DNA from: Flavobacteriaceae bacterium UBA5544 | GTDB lineage: Bacteria > Bacteroidota > Bacteroidia > Flavobacteriales > Flavobacteriaceae | DNA: 63,816 bases | Direction: 5' to 3' | NCBI GenBank assembly: GCA_002426755.1 | Contig: DINI01000003.1 | Span: forward strand, 169,758 to 233,573 | Part shown: piece by piece, positions 8,431 through 15,642 of the stretch | Layout: each line of letters starts with the position of its first letter | How positions within the stretch are numbered: the stretch's first letter is position 1 | Translations under genes and position numbers: made by a program | Notes under the pieces: generated by a model | What the model saw: only the letters and a program-made list of their open reading frames with translations | Database searches by the model: none | What the model was told of the DNA's origin: nothing

Positions 8431-9015
8431 ATTTTTCGCAAAATCATAATTACATTCACATGCTTTATTATTAACATCCCTAACCCCTTTGGAATCTACA
8501 GCATCTATAAAGACAACAAAGGAAACATTTGGTTTGGTACAAACCCTGTTGGAGTTTGCCGATACGATGGCAAATCATTCGCATGGATTACAGAAGAAGA
8601 TGTGACAGAATTTCGAAACGAAGGTGCAAACGGGGTTCGTTCAATTACTGAAGACAAAAATGGAGACTTTTGGTTCAATACCGAATATCGTTATAGTGTT
8701 TACGACAGCGTAACATTAAAGAGCAATAAATTTTACACAAGACACGAAAGCATAGGTGGTTTAGATGGAAAAAAGGACAGCGCTTTGGACGAGCATTTAT
8801 CAACAGTACGAGACAACGATAATAATTTGTGGTTTGTAACCTATCTTGATGGTGTTTGGAAATATGATGGGACAAAAATTACGCATTATCCAGTTCAAGA
8901 CAATTCAAAAGACATTACTTTATTCAGCATTAACAAAGACAACAATGGCGACCTTTGGCTTGGAACACACGAAAACGGAACATATAGATTCAATAGTATA
9001 ACATTTGAAAAATAA
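8431..9015 (+). pseudogene. 5'-truncated two-component-regulator propeller protein
   Basis: The frame is open from the stop at 8428-8430 and reads repeated beta-propeller blades: GIYSIYKDNKGNIWFGT, VRSITEDKNGDFWFN and LFSINKDNNGDLWLGT, the pattern of two-component regulator propeller repeats. Conserved sequence begins well before the first usable start (GTG at 8602), and no ATG or signal peptide exists upstream in frame, so the N-terminus is missing. Only about four blades remain; intact relatives are longer. It may be a remnant carried in the cassette tract. A short product from GTG 8602 (137 aa) cannot be excluded. Confidence 0.7.
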
Positions 9016-9032
9016 CAATTAAAAAAAGAGCT

Positions 9033-9145
9033 ACAACTACCAATGGCTATAAGTAATTGCTTGTTCTCGCCTACTTCTGAAAATCTTCACGGATTTTCTA
9101 TTTGGCTTATATCTGCTAATTTAGTTGCATAACACGTCATTAATC
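9033..9145. repeat. Cassette-boundary palindromic element C
   Basis: It starts ACAACTACCAATGGCTATAA and includes the shared block TAAGTAATTGCTTGTTCTCG, an inner hairpin GAAAATC (9079-9085) / GATTTTC (9092-9098), then AATTTAGTTGCATAACACG. It lies between the propeller remnant and the T9SS gene. The right end is approximate. Confidence 0.6.
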
Positions 9146-9210
9146 ATACACAAATAAGTTTACAGTAATGTTCAGAAACAACATAAAATTTGAAGAATAT
9201 TAAATAATAT

Positions 9211-10929
9211 ATGAAAAAAATTACAATTTCTTTAATGCTATTTTTTATAATGCACTTTAACTGTAACTCACAAATAGTGTATGTGAATCAAAACGCAACA
9301 GGCTTGAACAATGGCGATAGCTGGCAAAATGCATTTACTGATTTAAGTATTGCTATTAATTCCACTTCAAGTGGGCAAATTTGGGTGGCACAAGGAACAT
9401 ATATTCCAATTACAGATTTAAATGGACAGGCACCAACAAATACTAGATTAAATACTTTCAAGTTGAAATCGAATATTGCAATTTATGGAGGTTTTAGCGG
9501 GATAGAAACTGATTTAAATCAGAGAAATTGGGAAAATTACCCAACAATAATGAGTGGTAATATAGGCGATGAAAATATAATTGAGGATAATGTGATTCAT
9601 GTTTTTTCTTGTGAATATCAGCTTTTAAACTCTAACACAATTCTTGACGGATTAATAATAAAAGGAGGCTATGCCTCAAGCGAAGGGGGTACATCACAAG
9701 GCGGCGGAATTTATGTTCGTCAAAATCCAAGAGGCAGTTTTCAGGTAATAAATTGCATAATAGAAGAAAACTATGCAGAAGGTTATGGCGGTGGACTCTA
9801 CATGGTTAATAGCGATGCAATAATTGAAGATTGTGTTTTCAGAAATAATGTCGCATTTAATGCAGGAGGAATTTATATGTCTGCTTCCAATCCTGTTATT
9901 AGCAACTGTGAGATTAGTAACAACTTTGCAAGTTATGAATTTAGCTTTGGAGATGGTGGAGGAATATACATATATGGAAGTTCGAATCCGAAAATTTTCA
10001 ACTCTACCTTCTCGAATAATTATGCAACTTATAATGGAGGTGCTATATTTAATAACTCCAATTACCAGATAACTTTTAATAATAATATTGTGAGTAGTAA
10101 TTTTTCCAGAGATGGTGGAGCGTTATTTTTAAATGGGAAATCATATGTATTTAATAATCTCTTTGTTAACAATTCTGCTTCGCGTAATGGAGGTGCGGTT
10201 TATATGGACATTAGTGGTAACGGCGAGTTCATCAATAACACGGTGGTTTACAATACAGCGAGTTCTAGTGGTGGTGGATTATATACTTCTGGTCCAGCTC
10301 CAAAAATAACAAATAGTATTTTCTACTACAATTCTGGTCTGTCCGGCTCCCAAATAAGAACATATAACACTGCAGGAAATTGGTCTCCAGAATTTAGATA
10401 TTGTAATATTCAAGGTGGTTTGGCTGGTATACCTACCTATGGTAATCCGATAGTTTATCAGGACAATTTAGATGCAAACCCTATATTCATAGATGAAGCT
10501 AATAATAACTTCCGTTTGTTTGAATTCTCAACATTAATAGATGCTGGGACAACAACCTTATTCCCGACTTCATGGACTGGTGCAAATGGTCAAATAATAA
10601 ATTTTCCAATTACTGATTTAGATGGGTTTCAAAGAATCGTAGGTACAATTGATATTGGTGCGTATGAATTTGGAAGTACTTTAGGAAATCACACATCTGA
10701 AAAAATCCCGTTAACCATTTATCCTAATCCATCAACTGGAGTTTTTAATATCCGTTCAAATACAAATTATGATTCGTTATCGGTATATAACATTCAGGGA
10801 ATTGAGCTTTTTAAGTTTACAGAACCAACAGTGACTAGCATTGATCTTACCAATTATCCAAGTGGGTTATATTATGTTCATTTTCTATTAGATAACAAAA
10901 AATACACTTATAAATTAATAAATAAATAA
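9211..10929 (+). CDS. T9SS-secreted right-handed beta-helix protein
   Basis: 572 residues: a signal peptide (about 1-20, ending CNSQ), a parallel beta-helix body (about 100-400) with repeated N-N-x-A-x-x-G-G-G-I/L-Y turns, and a C-terminal type A T9SS sorting domain (about 495-572) with IYPNPSTGVFNI, LSVYNIQG and LPSGLYYV-like strands. It should cross the outer membrane by type IX secretion and be attached to the surface or released. The repeated glycine-rich turns resemble polymorphic outer membrane protein/pectate lyase-like helices; a substrate cannot be read from the sequence. It stands alone between elements C and B, so it fits the one-gene-per-unit pattern. Confidence 0.85.
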   Translation: MKKITISLMLFFIMHFNCNSQIVYVNQNATGLNNGDSWQNAFTDLSIAINSTSSGQIWVAQGTYIPITDLNGQAPTNTRLNTFKLKSNIAIYGGFSGIETDLNQRNWENYPTIMSGNIGDENIIEDNVIHVFSCEYQLLNSNTILDGLIIKGGYASSEGGTSQGGGIYVRQNPRGSFQVINCIIEENYAEGYGGGLYMVNSDAIIEDCVFRNNVAFNAGGIYMSASNPVISNCEISNNFASYEFSFGDGGGIYIYGSSNPKIFNSTFSNNYATYNGGAIFNNSNYQITFNNNIVSSNFSRDGGALFLNGKSYVFNNLFVNNSASRNGGAVYMDISGNGEFINNTVVYNTASSSGGGLYTSGPAPKITNSIFYYNSGLSGSQIRTYNTAGNWSPEFRYCNIQGGLAGIPTYGNPIVYQDNLDANPIFIDEANNNFRLFEFSTLIDAGTTTLFPTSWTGANGQIINFPITDLDGFQRIVGTIDIGAYEFGSTLGNHTSEKIPLTIYPNPSTGVFNIRSNTNYDSLSVYNIQGIELFKFTEPTVTSIDLTNYPSGLYYVHFLLDNKKYTYKLINK

Positions 10930-10989
10930 ATAAAACTAAAAGGTTCCATTTACATAAAATGATAATCGGTCAAAAAAAAATCACAACTG

Positions 10990-11118
10990 CCAACACAGTT
11001 TATAAGCTATTGCTTCATCATCTTCCATCTGGAAAATTATAGGAATTTTGTACCCGAATTTTTTACTTTTAATTGTTCGTCCCGAGACACCCAACGGCTC
11101 ATACAATTGGAAAGTTGT
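10990..11118. repeat. Cassette-boundary palindromic element B (129 bp)
   Basis: Same length as element A. Shared blocks: left CAACAC...TATTGCTTC, inner GGAAAATT...GGAATTTTG, right TTGTTCGTCCCGAGACAC, then CAACGGCTCATACA and a GTTGT end. The inverted arms are more degraded than in A. It sits between the T9SS gene and the ParDE operon. Confidence 0.7.
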
Positions 11119-11141
11119 GTATAATTGTAGAACTTGGTCTT

Positions 11142-11164
11142 TATACCAATTTTTGGTATATTTG
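11142..11164 (+). promoter_or_regulatory. parDE promoter with overlapping palindromic operator
   Basis: A perfect 8-bp inverted repeat TATACCAA (11142-11149) / TTGGTATA (11153-11160) with a 3-bp spacer overlaps a TATATTTG box (11157-11164) that matches the Bacteroidota -7 consensus TAnnTTTG. The ATG of parD is 18 bp after the box. This is the layout expected for autorepression by the ParD ribbon-helix-helix protein. Confidence 0.6.
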
Positions 11165-11181
11165 AAACAAATAGTATCAAA

Positions 11182-11433
11182 ATGAGCAAAAACACATCTA
11201 TATTACTCGGTAATTATTTTGACCAATTCGTTCAAAGTCGAATAAAAGAAGGTCGATTTAAAAATGTTAGCGAAGTTATACGCGCTGGTTTAAGACTTTT
11301 AGAAGAAGAAGAAAGTAAATTAATTGCATTGAGAAACGCAATTCAAGACGGAATTGATAGCGGAATTGCACATGATTTTGACCCTAAAAAACATCTTGAA
11401 TCTCTTAAAGCAAAAAAACACTCAAATGGGTGA
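11182..11433 (+). CDS. parD: ParD-type antitoxin (ribbon-helix-helix)
   Basis: 83 residues from ATG 11182. An in-frame start at 11134 is rejected because it would place the promoter/operator inside the gene. The N-terminal segment TSILLGNYFDQFVQSRIKEGRFKNVSEVIRAGLRLLEEEE is the CC2985/ParD ribbon-helix-helix pattern: a beta strand, then two helices with the SEVIRAGLRLLE signature. The C-terminal tail binds and neutralises ParE. It overlaps the toxin gene by 8 bp. Both genes sit between palindromic elements B and D, so the pair may help keep this accessory tract in place. Confidence 0.9.
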   Translation: MSKNTSILLGNYFDQFVQSRIKEGRFKNVSEVIRAGLRLLEEEESKLIALRNAIQDGIDSGIAHDFDPKKHLESLKAKKHSNG

Positions 11434-11725
11434 ATTTAAATTGACGAATAAAGCTGTCGAAGATTTATCAAAAATTTGGGAATATACTTTCGAAGTCTGG
11501 TCTGAAAATCAAGCCGACAAATATTACGAAATGCTGATTTCAAACTGTCAAGACATTGCAGACAATCCGCTTTTAGGAAAAAACTATTACGGGATTACTC
11601 AAAATCTGTTCGGGCTAAAAACGATTCGACATATCATTTTCTATCGGACATTGAATGAAAGCTATATGGAAATTACAAGAATTTTACACGAAAGAATGGA
11701 TTTAAAAAAGAGAATAACCGAATAA
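11426..11725 (+). CDS. parE: ParE/RelE-superfamily toxin
   Basis: 99 residues from ATG 11426, overlapping the parD stop; an earlier in-frame start at 11354 would overlap parD by 80 bp and is rejected. ParE features: LTNKAVEDLSKIWEYT (N-terminal helix pair), IADNPLLGKNY, LFGLKTIRHIIFYR and a C-terminal ITRILHERMD strand. ParE toxins inhibit DNA gyrase; related RelE toxins cut mRNA, and sequence alone favours ParE because of the ParD partner. Cytoplasmic. Confidence 0.9.
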   Translation: MGEFKLTNKAVEDLSKIWEYTFEVWSENQADKYYEMLISNCQDIADNPLLGKNYYGITQNLFGLKTIRHIIFYRTLNESYMEITRILHERMDLKKRITE

Positions 11726-11731
11726 AAACTG

Positions 11732-11790
11732 CACACAACAATCGCTATAACTAATTACTTGTTCTCGTCTACTTTAAAAAACATTAGTTT
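11732..11790. repeat. Cassette-boundary element D, left half only
   Basis: CACACAACAATCGCTATAAC then TAATTACTTGTTCTCGTCTACTTT matches the left half of element C closely. The right half is not recognisable, so this copy seems truncated. It marks the right end of the cassette-like tract. Confidence 0.5.
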
Positions 11791-12171
11791 AAAAGTAATA
11801 ATTACCACACAGCGCTCGCAATGACACAAAAAAATCATTAACTCTTACGAGCTTATGGTTTCCCATTTGATTAAGATAAAAGTTTAGTAAGTCTTAATTC
11901 TTATAAAACTCAACCCACTCACTTGTTTGTAGAGATGATGAGGTTTTTTAAGTTTTTCGATTTTGGTGGTACTGATTTTTAATGAGTGACTACAGAGGTG
12001 AGCTATGCTTTTTTATTTTTTGCTTCTTGGGCTTGCTATTATTGTGATGGAGTTTTGTAATTTTAATAGCTCGGAAGAATATAACTACTGTGCATGGGTT
12101 GGTCTGTCCATCGCCAATTGCAACAAAACAAACATTTACAAAAGCATTAAAAAAATTGATTCGATACATCT
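11791..12171. other. Gene-free stretch
   Basis: About 380 bp with no convincing gene. A 56-codon frame at 12005-12175 with a hydrophobic start overlaps the next gene by ATGA but has no recognisable homology. The sequence near 11812 (GCTCGCAATGACAC) resembles the tail of dispersed flavobacterial palindromes. Confidence 0.4.
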
Positions 12172-12720
12172 ATGAGAAAAGTAATTGGAGCACTCAACAT
12201 GACACTCGATGGGATTTGTGACCACACTGCTGGTCTACCCGATGTAGATATCCATAATCATTATACGGAACTGTTAGGTCAGGGAGGCGCTATTTTATAT
12301 GGCAGAACGACATACCAGCTGATGGAATTTTGGCGAACGATTTTGGAACAGCCTTCCGAAGAAACATCAATGAACGACTTTGCTGTGGCCATAGATACCA
12401 TACCGAAACTTGTTTTCTCGCGTACCCTCAAACAAGTCGATTGGGAAAGCGCCACATTGGCAAAGCTTGACCTAAAAGATGAAGTCACAGCACTGAAACA
12501 ACAGCCTGGTGATCCCATTTTTGTTGGTAGTCGTAGTTTGATTATACAATTGCTAAAACTTGGCCTGATTGATGAATTGCAGCTTTGTATTTATCCGATG
12601 GTTGAAGGCAAAGGGTTGCGATTCTTTGAAGACATCACCGATCGGATTATTTTTGAACTGGTGAAGACCAAGACCTTTGGTAATGGGGCTATCATTTTGT
12701 ATTATCAACCTAAAAAATAA
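12172..12720 (+). CDS. Dihydrofolate reductase-family (RibD C-terminal-like) oxidoreductase
   Basis: 182 residues, the usual length for the stand-alone RibD C-terminal/DHFR-fold family. Recognisable parts: MRKVIGALNMTLDG at the N-terminus, GAILYGRTTYQLMEFW (cofactor-binding loop), IFVGSRSLIIQLLKLGLIDEL and the IYPMVEGKGLRFFED strand-turn. Expected to be an NADPH-dependent reductase in the cytoplasm; the substrate is unknown, and such proteins rarely replace true folA. It stands alone with 135 bp before the beta-lactamase gene. Confidence 0.85.
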   Translation: MRKVIGALNMTLDGICDHTAGLPDVDIHNHYTELLGQGGAILYGRTTYQLMEFWRTILEQPSEETSMNDFAVAIDTIPKLVFSRTLKQVDWESATLAKLDLKDEVTALKQQPGDPIFVGSRSLIIQLLKLGLIDELQLCIYPMVEGKGLRFFEDITDRIIFELVKTKTFGNGAIILYYQPKK

Positions 12721-12855
12721 GACGACCATTCTTCAACACTGACATCAAGAAGTTGGAGAACCATCTAAAGATTACAGAGAACAATTCAATTTTAATCTGA
12801 AGCCGAACGAATAGAACACCATCCATTATATGCAAGCCAAAAAAGAATATTACCT

Positions 12856-13644
12856 ATGAAATTCGTTTTGACCATCTTTCTTTTGGGATGTATTTTTATT
12901 TCCTGTAAAGAATCAGCATCAACTCAAAAAAAGAACAATACATCAAGCGAGGCATCAATTTGGGCCGATAGCACGGCGGTTTATCAAACGGATGATTTGA
13001 TTATTAAACGCTTATCAGAGCATATTTATCAGCATATTTCTTATTTGCAAACCGATGATTTTGGGAAGGTACCGTGCAACGGAATGCTGGTGATAAACGG
13101 GCATTCGGCTGTTGTGTTTGATACGCCTTCAGATGGTAAAAGTTCGTTAGAACTCATCCATTTTGTAACCAACGAATTAAAGTGTGACATCACGGCACTC
13201 ATCCCCACACATTTTCATAATGACTGTGTTGGTGGTCTTTCGGAATTTGAAGCGCAGGATATTCCAATCTATGCTACGACACAAACCGTAGAACTATTAA
13301 AGGCGAACGGCCAAATATTCTCCAAGCCCATAAAGGAATTTGACAAACGCCTCACTTTGCCCATAGCAGACAAGACAGTTTATGCAGAATACTTTGGGGA
13401 AGGCCATACGAAGGATAATATTGTTGGATATTTTCCGGAGAATGAAGCCGTGTTTGGAGGTTGCTTAATCAAAGAACTTGGCGCCAGTAAAGGCTATGTT
13501 GGTGACGCCACCATTGAGGAATGGTCCGAAACAGTAGAGAAAGTGAAACGGAACTATCCCAAAGCGCGGATTGTGATTCCTGGTCATGGTACATGGGGTG
13601 GGACGGACTTATTTGATTATACCATACACCTATTTAAAAATTGA
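12856..13644 (+). CDS. Subclass B1 metallo-beta-lactamase, lipoprotein
   Basis: 262 residues with a lipobox ending at C17 (IFIS-C), so probably a membrane-anchored periplasmic lipoprotein. Zinc ligands fit subclass B1: H119, H121 and D123 in HFHND, H184 in GEGHTKDN, C203 in GGCLIK and H244 in GHG. C124 follows D123, as in the Bacteroides enzyme CcrA. The W/G-rich C-terminal GHGTWGG is also typical. Expected reaction is hydrolysis of beta-lactams, probably including carbapenems. No mobile element or resistance partner is adjacent, which suggests a resident chromosomal gene. Activity cannot be confirmed from sequence. Confidence 0.9.
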   Translation: MKFVLTIFLLGCIFISCKESASTQKKNNTSSEASIWADSTAVYQTDDLIIKRLSEHIYQHISYLQTDDFGKVPCNGMLVINGHSAVVFDTPSDGKSSLELIHFVTNELKCDITALIPTHFHNDCVGGLSEFEAQDIPIYATTQTVELLKANGQIFSKPIKEFDKRLTLPIADKTVYAEYFGEGHTKDNIVGYFPENEAVFGGCLIKELGASKGYVGDATIEEWSETVEKVKRNYPKARIVIPGHGTWGGTDLFDYTIHLFKN

Positions 13645-13700
13645 GAACAGGCAAATGGAGCCTTCGAACAATTGAAACCACATTATCATAAGATGTTGAA

Positions 13701-14123
13701 ATGAGCATAGAACAACACATCCAAGCCTACATCGCCAGCCAACCAGACCGAAAACGCAATGACATGGAAATGCTGCATCAAATGATATTACAACAGCAAA
13801 CCGACTGTAAATTATGGTTCTTGGATGGTAAAAACAGTGAGGGCAAAATTGTTTCCAATCCGAATATTGGTTATGGCAGTTATACCATAAAGTATGCCGA
13901 TGGTACCACCAAGGAGTTTTATCGTGTGGGGATGAGTGCAAATACCACTGGCATTTCTGTATATATTATGGGGATTGAAGATACAACTTATCTGCCCAAA
14001 ATCTTTGGTAAAACGTTAGGAAAAGCGACCGTAAGTGGCTATTGCATTAAATTTAAAACACTGAAAGATATCAATATTAAAATACTTGAAGAAGCTATAC
14101 GTTTTGGTTTTGAGCTTGTTTAG
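13701..14123 (+). CDS. DUF1801-family protein
   Basis: 140 residues matching the YdhG-like alpha/beta fold of DUF1801: HIQAYIASQPDRKRNDMEMLHQMI at the N-terminus, then IGYGSYTIKYADGTTKEFYRVGMSANTTGISVYIMG and a C-terminal YCIKFKTLKDINIKILEEAI helix. Members are small cytoplasmic proteins of unknown role, sometimes compared with iron-chaperone folds. Another member lies at 36274-36636. It is followed after 20 bp by the 2'-5' ligase-like gene. Confidence 0.8.
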   Translation: MSIEQHIQAYIASQPDRKRNDMEMLHQMILQQQTDCKLWFLDGKNSEGKIVSNPNIGYGSYTIKYADGTTKEFYRVGMSANTTGISVYIMGIEDTTYLPKIFGKTLGKATVSGYCIKFKTLKDINIKILEEAIRFGFELV

Positions 14124-14143
14124 AGAATTTTGACGAACATAAA

Positions 14144-14662
14144 ATGGAACATACTAGAAAACAATTGACGCTTTTTATCAATGATGCGACCGGAACTATT
14201 GAAAATATCCGAGAGACTTATAATTTTTTGCAATTCGTTCTGATTCCGGCACACGTGACGCTTTGTCGTGAAGACGAGATTGAACCCATTGAAAAGATAA
14301 TTGAACGCCTACGATCTATTTCTTTGGAAAAGCCCCTCCGAATCACATTTAATAAAGTGGAGAGATTTGATAAAGGAAAAGGTGTCTTTATTACATCTAC
14401 AGATGACAACCATGACTTTATGGAATTAAGAAAATTGATTTTGGGGAAACCTGAATTTACCAAAGAACAGATTCCGCACATTACCTTGATGCATCCGAGA
14501 AATTCAACTTGCAATGATAAAATTTTTGATGAAATTAAGACATATCGTTTCCCAACCGAATTGGAATTTACCAAAGTGAGTTTAATTCAATGCATCAATG
14601 GAGGAAAATGGACAGTCTTGCAGGATTTTGAAATTACAGATACTCAATTTTTGCTGAAATAA
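14144..14662 (+). CDS. 2'-5' RNA ligase/phosphodiesterase-superfamily protein
   Basis: 172 residues with two H-x-T motifs, HVTLC (about residue 38) and HITLMH (about residue 115), at the spacing of the 2H phosphoesterase superfamily. These enzymes act on 2'-5' or cyclic phosphate RNA/nucleotide ends. The specific substrate is unknown. It lies 20 bp after the DUF1801 gene, so the two are probably cotranscribed. Confidence 0.85.
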   Translation: MEHTRKQLTLFINDATGTIENIRETYNFLQFVLIPAHVTLCREDEIEPIEKIIERLRSISLEKPLRITFNKVERFDKGKGVFITSTDDNHDFMELRKLILGKPEFTKEQIPHITLMHPRNSTCNDKIFDEIKTYRFPTELEFTKVSLIQCINGGKWTVLQDFEITDTQFLLK

Positions 14663-14787
14663 TGTAAATCAAGACGTTGTGTTTTTCATGAATCAGCAGC
14701 CATCCGGTCCACATCTCAATACGCAAAATTTGATTTTAAATATTTAAAACAATACATTTACATCATCATAAAAAACGTCCTATAAAA

Positions 14788-15477
14788 ATGTCCGAAACGG
14801 TTTTAGAATTAAAGAATGTCTCCATCTACCAAGGTGACAGCATGGTGCTAAGCGATGTCAACTTTGAAATGCAAAAAGGTGATTTTGTGTACCTTATTGG
14901 AAAAACCGGAAGTGGAAAAAGTAGTTTTATGAAAACCCTGTATGGGGACCTTGAACTTACCGAAGGCGAAGGTCATATTGTGGATTTTGACTTACGCACT
15001 TTGAAAGAAAAAGACATTCCGTTTTTGAGACGGAAATTAGGTATCGTGTTTCAGGATTTTAAATTGTTGCCAGACCGAACCATCAATAGCAATCTTGAAT
15101 TTGTACTGAAAGCTACTGGTTGGACTGACAAAACAAAAATCTCCGAGCGTATTGAAAAAGTGCTTGAGAAGGTGGCGATGAAAACCAAAGGCTTTAAGTT
15201 TCCGCATGAATTATCTGGTGGTGAACAACAACGTATTGCCATCGCTAGAGCCTTACTCAATGATCCAGAATTGATTCTTGCCGATGAGCCAACCGGTAAC
15301 CTAGATCCGCAAACCAGTATTGAGGTGATGGAAGTTCTTCAGGAAATCAATAAAAATGGAAACACCATTTTGATGGCAACCCATGATTATGCCTTGTTGC
15401 TTCGCTATCCAAGCAAAACTTTGAAATGTGATGAAAACAAAGTGTTTGAGGTGGTGCAACGGAAGGCGGCTAATTAG
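14788..15477 (+). CDS. ftsE: FtsE-like ABC transporter ATPase
   Basis: 229 residues. Walker A GKTGSGKSS (38-46), signature LSGGEQQR (142-149), Walker B ELILADEP (161-168), D-loop GNLDP and switch His in ATHDYALL. The sequence DFKLLPDRTINSNLEFVLKATGW after the Q-loop is typical of FtsE, which with the membrane protein FtsX controls peptidoglycan hydrolases at division. FtsX is not in this window; in Bacteroidota the two genes are often apart. LolD-like ATPases are the main alternative. Confidence 0.8.
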   Translation: MSETVLELKNVSIYQGDSMVLSDVNFEMQKGDFVYLIGKTGSGKSSFMKTLYGDLELTEGEGHIVDFDLRTLKEKDIPFLRRKLGIVFQDFKLLPDRTINSNLEFVLKATGWTDKTKISERIEKVLEKVAMKTKGFKFPHELSGGEQQRIAIARALLNDPELILADEPTGNLDPQTSIEVMEVLQEINKNGNTILMATHDYALLLRYPSKTLKCDENKVFEVVQRKAAN

Positions 15478-15482
15478 TCTTC

Positions 15483-15615
15483 GGGTTAAGGGTTACGGGT
15501 TAAGGTTAACTGTTTACAGCGAACAGTTGACGGTTAACAGTTGACGGTTAACGGTTCACGGTTTACTGTTAATCTTTGCTCTTCACTGTTTGTTGTCAAC
15601 TGTCAACTATTTACA
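15483..15615. repeat. Low-complexity intergenic repeat tract
   Basis: Repeated words such as GGTTAACAGTTGACGGTTAAC, AACAGTTGAC and GTCAACTGTCAAC alternate in both orientations. No gene. Similar word-repeat tracts occur at 36700, 43757, 51400, 63030 and 63789. They look like slippage-prone intergenic filler. Confidence 0.6.
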
Positions 15616-15642
15616 ATTCAGTAGATTTTAAAGCTTAAAACT

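Noticed and set aside
11134..11181. Longer start for parD
   Set aside because: It would put the promoter and palindromic operator inside the coding region and adds residues not typical of ParD.
5302..11790. CRISPR array
   Set aside because: The repeats are too long, too few, widely separated by genes and not regularly spaced; no cas genes.
12005..12175. A 56-codon frame with hydrophobic N-terminus overlapping the next gene by ATGA
   Set aside because: No homology recognised, no clear promoter or ribosome site, and the second half reads like the next gene's 5' UTR; length is within chance for this AT-rich DNA.
13645..13700. Resistance island around the beta-lactamase
   Set aside because: No transposase, integrase, inverted repeats or other resistance genes nearby.
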